Shown: positions 26,778 to 36,223 of the stretch, in pieces | Layout of the letters: every line of letters starts with the position of its first letter | Numbering within the stretch: the stretch's first letter is position 1 | Assembly: GCF_900112485.1 (NCBI RefSeq) | Contig: NZ_FOMG01000019.1 | Coordinates: 1 to 64,000, forward strand | DNA: 64,000 nt | Reading direction: 5' to 3' | Origin: Clostridium uliginosum | Lineage (GTDB): Bacteria; Bacillota; Clostridia; Clostridiales; Clostridiaceae | The notes under the pieces: model-generated | What the model was told of the DNA's origin: nothing | Databases searched by the model: none | The model's input: only the letters and a program-made list of their open reading frames with translations | Program-made: the position numbers and the translations under genes

Positions 26778-27581
26778 TTAATCTACTAAGTTGTTTGCTT
26801 CTATTACAAATTGTTCTATCTTTTTTTCATCTTGTAATTTCTTTATTGTTTTATTTATTTCAGCTTTTAATTCATCTGAACCTTTTTTCATAGCAATTGC
26901 TGATCCACCTTCTTCATCTTTTAAAACTACTGATGTTAATGCTATATCAGAATTCTTTTCAACATTATATTTAGCAACTGGTAATTCTACTAAAATTGCA
27001 TCCACTTTATTATTTTTTAAGTCTAACACTAAATCTGTAACTTTTGCTAATGATTTAAGTTGTGCATCTGGAACACTTTTCTTTGCAAGAGCTTCTTGTA
27101 TTGAACCTTTTTGAACCCCAATCTTCTTACCTTTTAAATCATCAATTGATTTAATCTTGCCTTCTTCTCCAGCTTTAACTATAAAACCATGTTCTGCATT
27201 ATAATATATGTCTGAAAAATCTGCATTTTCTTTTCTTTCTGCTGTTGGTGTCATTCCTGCAAATACCATATCAACTTTCTTAGCTTGAAGTGCCACTAAT
27301 AATCCATCAAAATCCATATCATTAACTTCAAGTTCTACTCCTAAGTCTTTTGCAAGTTCTTTTGCAATTGAGATATCAAATCCTACAATTTGATCTTTTC
27401 CATCTATTTCTTTATGAAATTCATATGGTGGATAATCAGCACTTGTGCCAACTACAAGTTTACCTTTTGCTTTAATTGCATCTAATGCAGTTGATTTATT
27501 GCCTGCACATCCTACTATACTTATTGCAATAGTCCCAATTGCTACAATCATTCCTAGTTTTTTTAATAATCCTTTATTCAT
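26778..27581 (-). CDS. Amino-acid ABC transporter substrate-binding lipoprotein
   Basis: 267 aa. Lipoprotein signal with lipobox SIVGC, lipidated Cys25. The mature part is a bacterial solute-binding family 3 domain: GTSADYPPYEFH, GFDISIAKELAKDLG, MDFDGLLVALQAKKVDMVFAGMTPT (split: MDFDGLLVALQ, AKKVDMVFAGMTPT), and GVQKGSIQE. It captures a polar amino acid outside the membrane and delivers it to the permease. It is first in the three-gene minus-strand operon, with an AGGAGGAATAAATCA site. A long family 1 repeat lies in the leader. Confidence 0.94.
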   Translation of the reverse strand: MNKGLLKKLGMIVAIGTIAISIVGCAGNKSTALDAIKAKGKLVVGTSADYPPYEFHKEIDGKDQIVGFDISIAKELAKDLGVELEVNDMDFDGLLVALQAKKVDMVFAGMTPTAERKENADFSDIYYNAEHGFIVKAGEEGKIKSIDDLKGKKIGVQKGSIQEALAKKSVPDAQLKSLAKVTDLVLDLKNNKVDAILVELPVAKYNVEKNSDIALTSVVLKDEEGGSAIAMKKGSDELKAEINKTIKKLQDEKKIEQFVIEANNLVD

Positions 27582-27612
27582 TGATTTATTCCTCCTAATT
27601 ATTTATTATAAT

Positions 27613-27860
27613 TTAGGCCTATTCAAGAAAATAACGAGTCAGTATGCTAGTCTGTTTTTTTGTCATACTGCATCTGTAGTATGAGTCCATAGCCTGATAT
27701 GCATTAATACTATCTTCTTACCCTTACATAAAGTGAAACTTTTCAGGTGGAATTTTATACTCCAGATGAATTTAGTTGAACTTATACCATCAAGGGCACC
27801 TCGTCTTAAGACAAAATATACGGCATATATTTGACTTGTTATTTTCTTTCATGTACCTTA
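27613..27860. repeat. AGGCACAT-family element (family 1), long variant in a 5' leader
   Basis: Ends TAGGCCTATTCAAGAAAATAA and GACTTGTTATTTTCTTTCATG. Arms CGAGTCAGTATGCTAGTCTG and ACAAAATATACGGCATAT. It has an extra central hairpin (about 27730-27800) around GTGAAACTTTTCAGG. It separates the likely promoter at 27881-27910 from the ABC operon. Confidence 0.65.
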
Positions 27861-27880
27861 TCCGTTTCTACTATAGTATA

Positions 27881-27910
27881 ATTATACAATAGAAACTAAT
27901 AATTATGCAA
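27881..27910 (-). promoter_or_regulatory. Candidate sigma-A promoter of the amino-acid ABC operon
   Basis: Minus strand: TTGCAT, 18 bp, TATAAT. It lies about 300 bp before the lipoprotein gene; the intervening leader is mostly a family 1 repeat. Confidence 0.45.
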
Positions 27911-27972
27911 TAAAAATTGTATAATTATTAAATATTTAAAATAAAAAATTAAATTTATACTAATACCTAGGA

Positions 27973-30084
27973 TTATTGTTTCCTAATTACTGAAAGTCTA
28001 TGCAATGCTCTAGTGCACATAATATATTTTACTAATGATTGTATTTCATCTTTTTCCACAACTATTACTCCATCAAATTCTAGTCCTTTTGCAAGGTATG
28101 CTGGAATTAATACTCTTCCACCTTTGTATAATACATCTTCATTTTCAAAACTTTGAATGCTAATTTTTTGTTTAAGCATAGATGAAATTTCTCTTAATTC
28201 TTTCTTTCCATTAAAAATTACTGCAATATTCTCAAGACCTTCTTCTTCATAATCTTCAATTATTGAAATAAGTGTATCTGTAAATTCCTCATCTGAAAAA
28301 GTTTCTTCTTCTATTATAGGCTCACCATTTCTAACTAAAGGTATTATTTTATCTTCTTTTAAGAACTTAGTTGCATATTCCATTATTTGTTGAGTAGATC
28401 TATAACTTTTAGTTAATGAGTATTCTTTTACTTCTACTTTTGATTTATCTTTATTAAATAATTCTTGAAGATTAAGCATTGCAGGTTCTTCCTCTAGCTC
28501 AATTAATCTTTGATTAGAATCTCCAACTATTGTGTAACTCTTACACCCTGTTAGCTCTTTTATAACTTCAAATTGTATAATACTATAATCTTGAGCTTCA
28601 TCTATTACAATATGTTTTACATCTTCTTTAATTTTTTTACCATCTAATTTAATCATTAGATATAGTATCCCTGACAAATCCATGTATCCTAATTCTTGAG
28701 TATTAGTTAAATTTTTATATAAATCTATAATACATTCATGGTTAATCCATTTATCTAATTCTTCTCTTGAAGTTATAACATGTCTTACTATCTCTCTTAC
28801 TTTCATTCTTCTTAAATACTCTAAATTGACTGTTTCAATATCTACCTCATCTTTTGTTAATGCTGCTATCTTTTCCTTCATTTCTTCATTTAATTTATAT
28901 ACAACTTCATCTCTCTTATCCTTAATCTTTGAGATAAGTACTCTTTTTATCTTTTCGCTTCTTCTAAACAAAGGCATGTATTTATAGTGAAGGTTAAATA
29001 AGTCTTCTATTTCTTTAATTCCAACAATTTCTTCTCCATTGAAATTCACTGATTTTATATTAAAATAATTCTTATTTAAATCCTCTGCACCTTTATTTAA
29101 TAAATCTAAAAAGTTTCTTGAGCTCTTGTATTTATATTCTTTAAGTGCTTCTTTATCTCCGTTCATAGCATCTTCTATATAACTTCCAAAACTTTTTATC
29201 TTTTGATTTTCTATATCTAATTCTCTTTTCGCAAAATTTTCAAAAGTAAATTGTTTTATTCCACCTTCACCTAGTGATGGCAATACTTGAGCTATATAAT
29301 CCATAAAGATATCATTTGGCCCAAAAATTAATACCTTGTCTCCAAATTGTTTTCTGAAATTATAAAGTAAATAAGATATTCTATGAAGTGCAATTGTAGT
29401 CTTACCCGAACCTGCAACTCCATTTACAACTACAACTTTATTCTTATCTTCTCTTATAATTTCATCTTGCTCTGATTGTATAGTCATAACTATATCTTTT
29501 AATTTATCTGATGAATTTTCAGTTAATATCATTTGGAGTATCTCATCTTTAACATCAACCGCTGAATCAAATAATCCTTTAAGCTCTCCCTTTTTAACTA
29601 TAATTTGTCTTCTTGATAATATACTAGCCTTCATTTCTCCACTAGGACAAATATAACTTGATTCTCCTAAATTCCCCTTATAAAATAATGATGAAATTGG
29701 AGCTCTCCAATCCACTATAATAGGTTCAGATCCATCCTCTAAAGTTAGTCCATATCTTCCTATATAAAGTTCTTCTGGAAGATTACCTTCTTCCATAAAA
29801 CTTATTTTACCAAAGTAAGGTGCTTCTTTAAGGCTAGTAAATTCAATAAGTCTCTTATCTATTGTCTTATAGGCCTCTTCTTTAATATAATTTTCATGAT
29901 CAAAATAATCTATAATTTGATCTTCGTCATCTTTATATTCTTCAATAAATTTTTTTCTAGATTCAAGTATATACTTTGCTACATCTTTTCTTCTTTCTAA
30001 GTACATAAGTATTTCTTTACTAAGAATATTTAAAACTTCTTGTAATTTATTTTGTTCTGTTAAAAAATCCATTTCTTGATTCAA
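27973..30084 (-). CDS. helD: HelD-type helicase, RNA polymerase recycling factor
   Basis: 703-aa UvrD/Rep superfamily 1 ATPase. The N-terminal charged coiled coil (about 1-75) is the HelD feature that enters the RNA polymerase secondary channel. The HelD-specific YIGRYGL and IVDWRAPISSLFY segments come next, then Walker A VNGVAGSGKTT at about residue 222. Walker B is IVIDEAQDYS, followed by GDSNQRL and YSLTKSYRST, and the C-terminal CTRALHRLSV. In Bacillus HelD removes stalled polymerase from DNA. The start is TTG at 30084 with GAGGGGATAAAG upstream; the ATG four codons later lacks a site. It is monocistronic. Confidence 0.9.
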   Translation of the reverse strand: MNQEMDFLTEQNKLQEVLNILSKEILMYLERRKDVAKYILESRKKFIEEYKDDEDQIIDYFDHENYIKEEAYKTIDKRLIEFTSLKEAPYFGKISFMEEGNLPEELYIGRYGLTLEDGSEPIIVDWRAPISSLFYKGNLGESSYICPSGEMKASILSRRQIIVKKGELKGLFDSAVDVKDEILQMILTENSSDKLKDIVMTIQSEQDEIIREDKNKVVVVNGVAGSGKTTIALHRISYLLYNFRKQFGDKVLIFGPNDIFMDYIAQVLPSLGEGGIKQFTFENFAKRELDIENQKIKSFGSYIEDAMNGDKEALKEYKYKSSRNFLDLLNKGAEDLNKNYFNIKSVNFNGEEIVGIKEIEDLFNLHYKYMPLFRRSEKIKRVLISKIKDKRDEVVYKLNEEMKEKIAALTKDEVDIETVNLEYLRRMKVREIVRHVITSREELDKWINHECIIDLYKNLTNTQELGYMDLSGILYLMIKLDGKKIKEDVKHIVIDEAQDYSIIQFEVIKELTGCKSYTIVGDSNQRLIELEEEPAMLNLQELFNKDKSKVEVKEYSLTKSYRSTQQIMEYATKFLKEDKIIPLVRNGEPIIEEETFSDEEFTDTLISIIEDYEEEGLENIAVIFNGKKELREISSMLKQKISIQSFENEDVLYKGGRVLIPAYLAKGLEFDGVIVVEKDEIQSLVKYIMCTRALHRLSVIRKQ

Positions 30085-30113
30085 AATAACTTTATCCCCT
30101 CTACATACATTTT

Positions 30114-30179
30114 ATTAGGCACATGAAAGAAAATAATAGACATGCATACTGGTCTATTATTTTTTTGAATGTGCCTTAA
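30114..30179. repeat. AGGCACAT-family palindrome (family 1), 65 bp
   Basis: TTAGGCACATGAAAGAAAATA ... TATTTTTTTGAATGTGCCTTA with a centre GACATGCATACTGGTC. Located in the leader of helD. Confidence 0.75.
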
Positions 30180-30218
30180 TTCTGAATTGTATACTAATCT
30201 TTGACTATTTCCTTAATT

Positions 30219-30271
30219 TAGAAATAGAGATATGATTGCTAAATGGGATCAATCATGTCTCTATTTCTTTA
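30219..30271 (-). terminator. Intrinsic terminator of ftsH
   Basis: GAAATAGAGATATGATTG, loop, CAATCATGTCTCTATTTC: an 18-bp stem flanked by A/T runs, 36 bp beyond the ftsH stop. The stem resembles the outer arms of family 2 palindromes but carries no insertion. Confidence 0.8.
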
Positions 30272-30306
30272 AATATGACTTATACTATTTTTTTGAATAT
30301 GTCTTA

Positions 30307-32364
30307 TTATTCTTCACTGTTAGAGGCATCTATAGCATCATTTAGAGTTTTATCTAGATTTGATCCTGCTTCTATTTTTACTCCTACTGTTTTTAAAAAC
30401 TCTGCTTTTTCTTTTTCCTCATTTGCTTTTTTTAATTGGTCTATCTCTTCTTGTTTTTTTCGTTGTTTTTCTTTTTGTTCCTCATTTTTTTGTTCTCTTT
30501 CTTTATCTTTCTTATCCTTCTGTTCTTTCATGTCTGGATACTTTTCATAAATAAATCCCATAAATTCATCACCAAAAAGAGTTTCTTTTTCTAAAATTAC
30601 ATTAGATATTGTATCTAATAAATCTCTATTTTCTCTAAGAATTTCTCTAGCTTTATCATGCGCGGATTTTATTATTTTTAATGTTTCCTGATCCAACAAT
30701 GTTGACGTTTCTTCACTACAATTTCTCACAGCTCTACCATCTAAGTATCTGTTTTGAATTGATTCAAGTGCCATCATATCAAATTTATCACTCATACCAT
30801 ATACAGAAACCATACTTCTAGCTGATTGAGTAGCTCTTTCTATATCATTTGAAGCTCCTGTTGAAACCACATTAAATACTTCTTCTTCAGCTGATCTTCC
30901 ACCTAGCATAACTGTAATTTGGTTCATTAAATCTTCTTTCGAAATCAAATATTTTTCTTCTTCTGGAAGTTGCATAGTATATCCTAGCGCTCCCATAGTT
31001 CTAGGAACTATAGTTATTTTATGAACTGGATCTGTTCCCTCAAGTAACGTTGCAACTAAAGCATGACCTACTTCATGGAATGCTACTAATTCTTTTTCCT
31101 TTGAAGAAAGAATTCTATCTTTCTTTTCCTTACCTGCAATTATTACTTCAACAGCATCTCTTAAGTCTTCTTGAAGTACAACTTTTCTTCTAGTTCTTAC
31201 CGCTCTTAAAGCTGCTTCATTTACTATATTCGCAAGATCTGCTCCTACTGCACCAGGAGTTCCTTTTGCTATCTCTACAAGATCTACATCTTCTCCAAGA
31301 TGTACATTTTTTGCATGGACTTTTAATATAGCTTCTCTGCCTTTAAAATCTGGTCTATCTACTATAACTCTTCTATCAAATCTACCTGGTCTTAAAAGAG
31401 CTTTATCTAAAATTTCAGGTCTATTAGTAGCTCCAAGTAAAACTACTCCTTTTGATGGATCAAATCCATCCATCTCTGCAAGTAATTGATTTAAAGTTTG
31501 TTCTCTTTCATCATTACTTTGCATTTGATTATCTCTACTCTTACCTATTGCATCTATTTCATCTATAAAAACTATACAAGGGGCTTTTGCTACTGCATCT
31601 TTAAATAATTCTCTAACTCTTGAAGCTCCAACTCCAACAAACATTTCAACAAAGCTTGAACCTGATAAAGAGAAAAATGGCACCTTTGCTTCTCCTGCAA
31701 CAGCTCTTGCAATAAGAGTTTTTCCTGTTCCTGGAGGTCCTACAAGTAATACTCCCTTAGGTAATTTTGCTCCTATTTCTGTATACTTACCTGGACAATT
31801 TAAAAAATCTATAACTTCTTTTAATGATTCCTTAGCTTCTTCTTGCCCTGCAACATCTTCAAATGTTACTCCTATTTCATTTTCTATATATACTTTAGCA
31901 TTATTTTTGCCGATACCCATGATACCGCCACCCATGCCGCCTCCGCCATTTCCCATTTTAGCAAATATGAATTTCCAAATGAAAAAGAATGCTACCATAG
32001 GTAAAATCCAACTAAGAGCAAAATCCATAAGTGGTGTCTTTTTAGGACTTGTTCCTTTAAATATTATCTCTGGATGTTGTTGTAATGTAGATATTAATTT
32101 TTCATCATTAACATTTCCTGTATATAAAGTTTTATCTTTAAATTCACTATTCTCTGTAGGCGTTATTATTAAGTTTTCATTTGTAATAACAACCTTTGAA
32201 ATTTCTTTATTTGCTATCATGTCTGAAAATTCATTATATGTAATTTCTTTAGTCGTAGCTGCTTCTTTTACATAATTAGCAGTCATTATAAACATAAATA
32301 CCATTATGAAATATATAATCATAGTGGTATATCTTTTTTTCTTATTTTTGTTATTGCCTTTCAT
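30307..32364 (-). CDS. ftsH: ATP-dependent zinc metalloprotease FtsH
   Basis: 685 aa. The ATG at 32364 follows GAGAAGGGATGATTTG; a longer upstream frame has no site. TM helices lie at about 13-32 and 112-132 with a short extracytoplasmic domain between. The AAA domain has Walker A GPPGTGKT, Walker [13 protein letters not shown] and the second region of homology [19 protein letters not shown] (split: [19 protein letters not shown]). The protease site is HEVGH (HExxH). A long Lys/Glu-rich coiled coil (about 600-660) ends the protein. It is a membrane-bound hexamer that degrades misfolded membrane and regulatory proteins. Confidence 0.97.
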   Translation of the reverse strand: MKGNNKNKKKRYTTMIIYFIMVFMFIMTANYVKEAATTKEITYNEFSDMIANKEISKVVITNENLIITPTENSEFKDKTLYTGNVNDEKLISTLQQHPEIIFKGTSPKKTPLMDFALSWILPMVAFFFIWKFIFAKMGNGGGGMGGGIMGIGKNNAKVYIENEIGVTFEDVAGQEEAKESLKEVIDFLNCPGKYTEIGAKLPKGVLLVGPPGTGKTLIARAVAGEAKVPFFSLSGSSFVEMFVGVGASRVRELFKDAVAKAPCIVFIDEIDAIGKSRDNQMQSNDEREQTLNQLLAEMDGFDPSKGVVLLGATNRPEILDKALLRPGRFDRRVIVDRPDFKGREAILKVHAKNVHLGEDVDLVEIAKGTPGAVGADLANIVNEAALRAVRTRRKVVLQEDLRDAVEVIIAGKEKKDRILSSKEKELVAFHEVGHALVATLLEGTDPVHKITIVPRTMGALGYTMQLPEEEKYLISKEDLMNQITVMLGGRSAEEEVFNVVSTGASNDIERATQSARSMVSVYGMSDKFDMMALESIQNRYLDGRAVRNCSEETSTLLDQETLKIIKSAHDKAREILRENRDLLDTISNVILEKETLFGDEFMGFIYEKYPDMKEQKDKKDKEREQKNEEQKEKQRKKQEEIDQLKKANEEKEKAEFLKTVGVKIEAGSNLDKTLNDAIDASNSEE

Positions 32365-32447
32365 CAAATCATCCCTTCTCTCAAGCTGTGTCCATATATT
32401 GTTAGATTTAAACATTATAATTATGTTCTTTAAAATGCCTTAACAAA

Positions 32448-32666
32448 TTATTTCCACATATTTTTCATCATGTCGTGTGTTTTATCTTTTCTATTTATTG
32501 TTAAATCATTATCAACAATAAATGTATCTCCTTTATTAATTAAAATATCTCCTTCTTTTGGAGTTCCTTTAATTTCTGAAACTGATATCCTTAACATATC
32601 ACCATTATAGCATTCAAGTATTGCATACATTCCTTCAATTCTGTCTATTATATATTTATTTCCCAT
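32448..32666 (-). CDS. DUF3006-family small protein
   Basis: 72 aa. It matches the DUF3006 pattern: YIIDRIEGMYAILE, then a short beta-rich core with GDILINKGDTF and a basic tail. The family forms small beta-barrel-like proteins, often next to ComEC-like metallo-hydrolase genes in clostridia; no such partner is adjacent here. The start follows AGTGGGTAGGAT. It lies 83 bp upstream of ftsH in the same direction. Role unknown. Confidence 0.75.
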   Translation of the reverse strand: MGNKYIIDRIEGMYAILECYNGDMLRISVSEIKGTPKEGDILINKGDTFIVDNDLTINRKDKTHDMMKNMWK

Positions 32667-32811
32667 ATCCTACCCACTCCCCACTTCAATATACAAAACT
32701 AACACTATACAACTGACAATTATCATTAAGGTATATCCAAATAAATAACTAAAACTCCTTTGAAGCTTTATCCCCCATTTTTTATTGTACATTGTCAATT
32801 TATTAACTATT

Positions 32812-32870
32812 CGGCATATTCAAAAAAATAACAAGTTCGTATGCTAGTCTATTTTGTGTCATATGCCTTA
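32812..32870. repeat. AGGCACAT-family palindrome (family 1), right end truncated
   Basis: GGCATATTCAAAAAAATAACA, AGTTCGTATGCTAGTC, TTTTGTGTCATATGCCTTA. Lies between the signal peptidase and DUF3006 genes. Confidence 0.6.
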
Positions 32871-32925
32871 TTCATTGTAATAGCTTATCTAAATAGTATA
32901 CCATAATAATTAAAAATAAATCTTT

Positions 32926-33639
32926 CTATTTAAGACTTCCAAAATCTTTTATTGGCCAAAATTTAATTTGAGCTTTTCCTTTTATGTCACTCTCATCTAT
33001 ATATGGATTTATCCATTTTCTTGCATCATTTGAACGTATTCTGTTATCTCCTAAAAAGAAATATTTATTAGCTGGTACATCAAAAATACCATCATAATGT
33101 TCATTATTTTTTACATAATCTTCTTTTATGTCTTTTCCATTTATATTAACTACTCCATCTTTTATTTCAATATGATCTCCTGGTAATCCTATTACTCTTT
33201 TTATTACTGTTTCATGAAGTTCATCAGAATAAAATACTACAATATTTCCTCTATTAATTTTACTTAAATCATAAACTCTAGTTACAAATAACTTATCTCC
33301 AATATTTAAAGTTGGAACCATAGATTCACTTGGAATATAAACATTATATACTAAAAATTTGTTTATTAAAAAAGCAATTGCTAATGCTGCAAATATTGGA
33401 ATTATCCACTCTTTAAAAAAACTTCCAGTCTTATTGGGTAGCTTTTTTTGTACTCTAACATTGTTATTATCTTTAACATTGTTATCAATTTCTTTTAAAT
33501 CCTTGTTATCATCTTTAACATTATTGTTAATTTCTTTTGAATCCTTGTCATTATCTTTAATATCATTATCAATTTCTTTTAAATCTCTGTTATCATCTTT
33601 AATATTATTGTCAATTTCTTTTGAATCCTTGTTACACAT
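32926..33639 (-). CDS. lepB: Signal peptidase I with a repetitive acidic N-terminal extension
   Basis: 237 aa. The first ~57 residues are three and a half copies of a 14-residue Asp/Asn/Lys unit (xNNIKDDNxDLKEID-like) with no homology to signal peptidases. A single TM anchor follows at about 76-98. The S26 core has the catalytic Ser in PSESMVPTL, the Lys in ETVIKRVIGLPGD, box E FFLGDNRIRSNDAR and the C-terminal GKAQIKFWP. It removes signal peptides from secreted proteins outside the membrane. It is adjacent to a second, repeat-free signal peptidase. The ATG follows AAGAGGAGAAAGATTTA. Confidence 0.92.
   Translation of the reverse strand: MCNKDSKEIDNNIKDDNRDLKEIDNDIKDNDKDSKEINNNVKDDNKDLKEIDNNVKDNNNVRVQKKLPNKTGSFFKEWIIPIFAALAIAFLINKFLVYNVYIPSESMVPTLNIGDKLFVTRVYDLSKINRGNIVVFYSDELHETVIKRVIGLPGDHIEIKDGVVNINGKDIKEDYVKNNEHYDGIFDVPANKYFFLGDNRIRSNDARKWINPYIDESDIKGKAQIKFWPIKDFGSLK
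33470..33636 (-). repeat. 42-bp in-frame tandem repeat
   Basis: About 3.5 near-identical units encode the N-terminal extension of the signal peptidase. The DNA units share TCAATTTCTTTTGAATCC and related plus-strand blocks. Copy number may vary. Confidence 0.85.
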
Positions 33640-33745
33640 TAAATCTTTCTCCTCTTATATCAATGTACTTCAATGTACATTGTAAAGTATCAATTTATTA
33701 ATCATTGTACATTGGTTATATTATAATTAATTATCAATTTAGTGT

Positions 33746-34264
33746 TTATTTATACATTTGAAAGTCATTTAATGGATATATTTTTATTTTAGCTTTTCCT
33801 TCTATTTTATCTCCTTCTATATATGGATCTTTCCAACACCTAGAATCATCTGATCTATCTCTATTGTCTCCTAAAAAGAAATATTCTCCTTCTGGAACAT
33901 CAAAAGTTCCACTGTAATGATCATTATTTTTCACATATGGTTCTTCTAACATTTCTCCATTTCTCCATACAACACCATTTTTTATCTCTATATGATCTCC
34001 TGAAATTCCTATTAATCTTTTTATAAGCGTTGCCTTTAGTTCATCTGATTGAAAAATTACAATATCTCCTCTTTGTAAGTTTTCCGGATTATGCACTCTT
34101 GTCGCAATAAGTCTATCCTTTACTCCTAATGTTGGAATCATAGAGCCACTAGTAATCCATACACTATAAATTAGAAATTTCCATAATAATAATCCTATAA
34201 CAACAGCAGCTATTATTGTTGGTGCCCATTCTTTAACAAATCCTTTTTTGCTACTATCCTCCAT
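33746..34264 (-). CDS. lepB: Signal peptidase I
   Basis: 172 aa, the compact Gram-positive SipS form. A TM anchor is at about 14-33. The catalytic Ser is in ITSGSMIPTL and the Lys in ATLIKRLIGISGD. The FFLGDNRDRSDDSR motif and C-terminal GKAKIKIYPL are present. It is clearly paralogous to the downstream gene, sharing the core almost motif for motif but lacking the repetitive extension. The start follows AGGAAGGTGGAAATGAG. The two genes are 106 bp apart and probably co-transcribed. Confidence 0.93.
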   Translation of the reverse strand: MEDSSKKGFVKEWAPTIIAAVVIGLLLWKFLIYSVWITSGSMIPTLGVKDRLIATRVHNPENLQRGDIVIFQSDELKATLIKRLIGISGDHIEIKNGVVWRNGEMLEEPYVKNNDHYSGTFDVPEGEYFFLGDNRDRSDDSRCWKDPYIEGDKIEGKAKIKIYPLNDFQMYK

Positions 34265-34384
34265 CTCATTTCCACCTTCCTATATTATAATCAATATAAT
34301 AATATAAAATATATATCGCATTTTTGACTAGTTATTTTATTTCATATGCCTAAGTATATCATTTTTTTATTTAAATTACCTTAT

Positions 34385-34430
34385 GAAAAAAAATATGCAC
34401 CAAACATTTTTGGCACATACCTCTTTTTTA
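34385..34430 (-). terminator. Intrinsic terminator of lysA
   Basis: Minus strand: ATGTGCCAAAAATG-TTTGGTGCAT followed by ATTTTTTTTC, about 70 bp after the lysA stop. Confidence 0.85.
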
Positions 34431-34498
34431 TATATTATATCTTGGGAAAGAATATTAATAAAAAGCTTTTTTAATTTATAAAAACATAATATTTTTAG

Positions 34499-35794
34499 TT
34501 AAACTACTTCATTCCTTATTACATCTTTATAAGTTTCTCTTTTACAGACAAGTCTTGATTCCTTGTCTTTAACCATAACTACAGCTGGTCTTGGTATCTT
34601 ATTGTAATTATTAGACATAGAATATCCATATGCTCCTGTAGTCATAACTGCTAAAATATCGTTTTCCTTAACTTCTGGAATCTTAATGTGTTCTAATAAT
34701 ATATCTCCTGATTCACAACACTTACCAGATATAGTAACTGTTTCTTCAGAATTATCCTCCACTCTATTTGCAATAACACATTCATATTCTGCATTATAAA
34801 GTGCTGGTCTTATATTATCAGTCATTCCACCATCTACTGAAACGTATTTTCTTATTCCTGGAATATCTTTAATTGATCCTACTGTATATAGGGTTATTCC
34901 AGAATTTGCAACTATACTCCTGCCTGGCTCTATAATTAAAAGTGGTCTTTCTTGGCCAGTTCGTAAACAAACCTCATCAACTTTATTTAATATTGTTTCA
35001 CAATACTCTTTAGTTGTCCTTGGTTTATCCTGTCCACTATAGTATATACCAAAACCTCCCCCTAAATCCAGTTCTTTTATCAAATAACCAGTATTTTTTT
35101 GTATTTTTTGTATTAATTCCATCATTATTTCAACTGCATCTTCATATGGTTCTAGTTCAAATATTTGTGAACCTATGTGACAATGAAGTCCTGCTAAATT
35201 TATATTAGGAAGCTCTATGGCTTTTTTAATTGCATCTGTTATCATATCTCCTACTGGTGCAAATCCAAACTTTGAATCTACTTGACCAGTTTTTATATAC
35301 TCATGAGTATGTGCTTCTATGCCTGGTGTTATTCTTAAAAATATATTTTGAATTTTGTTATACTCACCTGCTAATTTATTTAAAACTTCCATTTCATAAT
35401 AGTTGTCTACAACAAATCTTCCAACCCCAAGTTTAACCCCTAATTCAATTTCGTCTAACGTCTTATTATTTCCATGAAACATTGTTTTTTCTAATGGAAA
35501 CTCTGACTTATATGCAGTATATAATTCCCCACCAGATACAACATCTAAATATAATCCTTCTTCTTTTACTATTTTGCACATTGCAATAGTTAAAAATGCT
35601 TTTCCTGCATAGGCAACTCTATTTTCATTTTCACTACATTTAAAGTACTTATAATAATCATTACAATATTCTCTGATTAATTCCTCATCCATAACATATA
35701 ACGGAGTACCATATTCTTTCTTTAGTTCAGTAGCTTTTACCCCTCCAACTACTAATTGGTTATCTTCAACCTTCATCGTACCAAATAATTTCAT
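34499..35794 (-). CDS. lysA: Diaminopimelate decarboxylase
   Basis: 431 aa. The ATG at 35794 follows TAATGGAGGTAGAAAG; upstream codons overlap the leader terminator. It is a PLP-dependent alanine-racemase-fold enzyme converting meso-diaminopimelate to L-lysine. The PLP Lys is in VAYAGKAFL. HCHIGSQIFE, GGGFGIYYSG, EPGRSIVANSG and the partner-subunit segment CCESGD are visible. The 430-bp leader carries a lysine riboswitch and terminator, so expression should fall when lysine is plentiful. Confidence 0.97.
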   Translation of the reverse strand: MKLFGTMKVEDNQLVVGGVKATELKKEYGTPLYVMDEELIREYCNDYYKYFKCSENENRVAYAGKAFLTIAMCKIVKEEGLYLDVVSGGELYTAYKSEFPLEKTMFHGNNKTLDEIELGVKLGVGRFVVDNYYEMEVLNKLAGEYNKIQNIFLRITPGIEAHTHEYIKTGQVDSKFGFAPVGDMITDAIKKAIELPNINLAGLHCHIGSQIFELEPYEDAVEIMMELIQKIQKNTGYLIKELDLGGGFGIYYSGQDKPRTTKEYCETILNKVDEVCLRTGQERPLLIIEPGRSIVANSGITLYTVGSIKDIPGIRKYVSVDGGMTDNIRPALYNAEYECVIANRVEDNSEETVTISGKCCESGDILLEHIKIPEVKENDILAVMTTGAYGYSMSNNYNKIPRPAVVMVKDKESRLVCKRETYKDVIRNEVV

Positions 35795-35821
35795 CTTTCT
35801 ACCTCCATTAATTTTTTGTTT

Positions 35822-35858
35822 AAAAAACAAACGCCACAGATAAACCTATTTATCTGCG
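35822..35858 (-). terminator. Terminator of the lysine riboswitch
   Basis: Minus strand: CGCAGATAAA-TAGG-TTTATCTGTGGCG then TTTGTTTTTT, ending 28 bp before the lysA start codon. Just upstream, CTCTACC is complementary to GGTAGAG of the aptamer's 5' strand, which could form the alternative (antiterminator) pairing. Confidence 0.8.
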
Positions 35859-35918
35859 ACAGGTAGAGACTCTGCTAGTTAGGATTTTTTGTTGCTTTTT
35901 TGCTTATTGCTAAACTTA

Positions 35919-35965
35919 ATCATCTTCAAAAAATAACTAGTTAATATGCTAGTTTATTTAGTGAA
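35919..35965. repeat. Half of an AGGCACAT-family element (family 1) in the lysA leader
   Basis: ATCATCTTCAAAAAATAACTA + GTTAATATGCTAGTTTATTT. The right half is missing. It lies between aptamer and terminator. Confidence 0.5.
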
Positions 35966-35985
35966 ATATTTTTGCAACTATTATA

Positions 35986-36223
35986 CCTTGTAGCTCCCCA
36001 CATTAAGGCACATGAAAGAAAATAATATACTAAAGATGCGTCGTAGATCGAGTCTATTATTTCTTTGAATGTGCCTAAGTGACAGTTATGCATATATTAT
36101 ATACATACCCAGAAATAAACTTTTACAAATAGCTTATTCCTTCGGCCATAATCCCTTTCTCTATAAATCATAATCTGTCGATTCCTTATAGATACTTATA
36201 ATTACAGCACCTCTACCCAGGTC
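35986..36223 (-). ncRNA. Lysine riboswitch aptamer, interrupted by a palindromic repeat
   Basis: On the minus strand the conserved lysine (L-box) features appear in order: GGGTAGAGGTGC (36207-36218), GAAAGGGAT, GCCGAAGGAATAAG, CTGTCAC, then after an insertion GTGGGGAGCTAC (35991 onwards). P1 can form between CCTGGGTAG and CTACAAGG. The 75-bp family 1 palindrome (36003-36077) lies exactly where the P5 loop belongs, between CTGTCAC and GTGGGGAG, so it would simply lengthen P5. It controls lysA downstream. Confidence 0.92.
36003..36077. repeat. AGGCACAT-family palindrome (family 1) inside the lysine riboswitch
   Basis: TTAAGGCACATGAAAGAAAAT ... ATTTCTTTGAATGTGCCTAA, centre GATGCGTCGTAGATCGAG. 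It occupies the P5 tip of the lysine aptamer. Confidence 0.85.
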
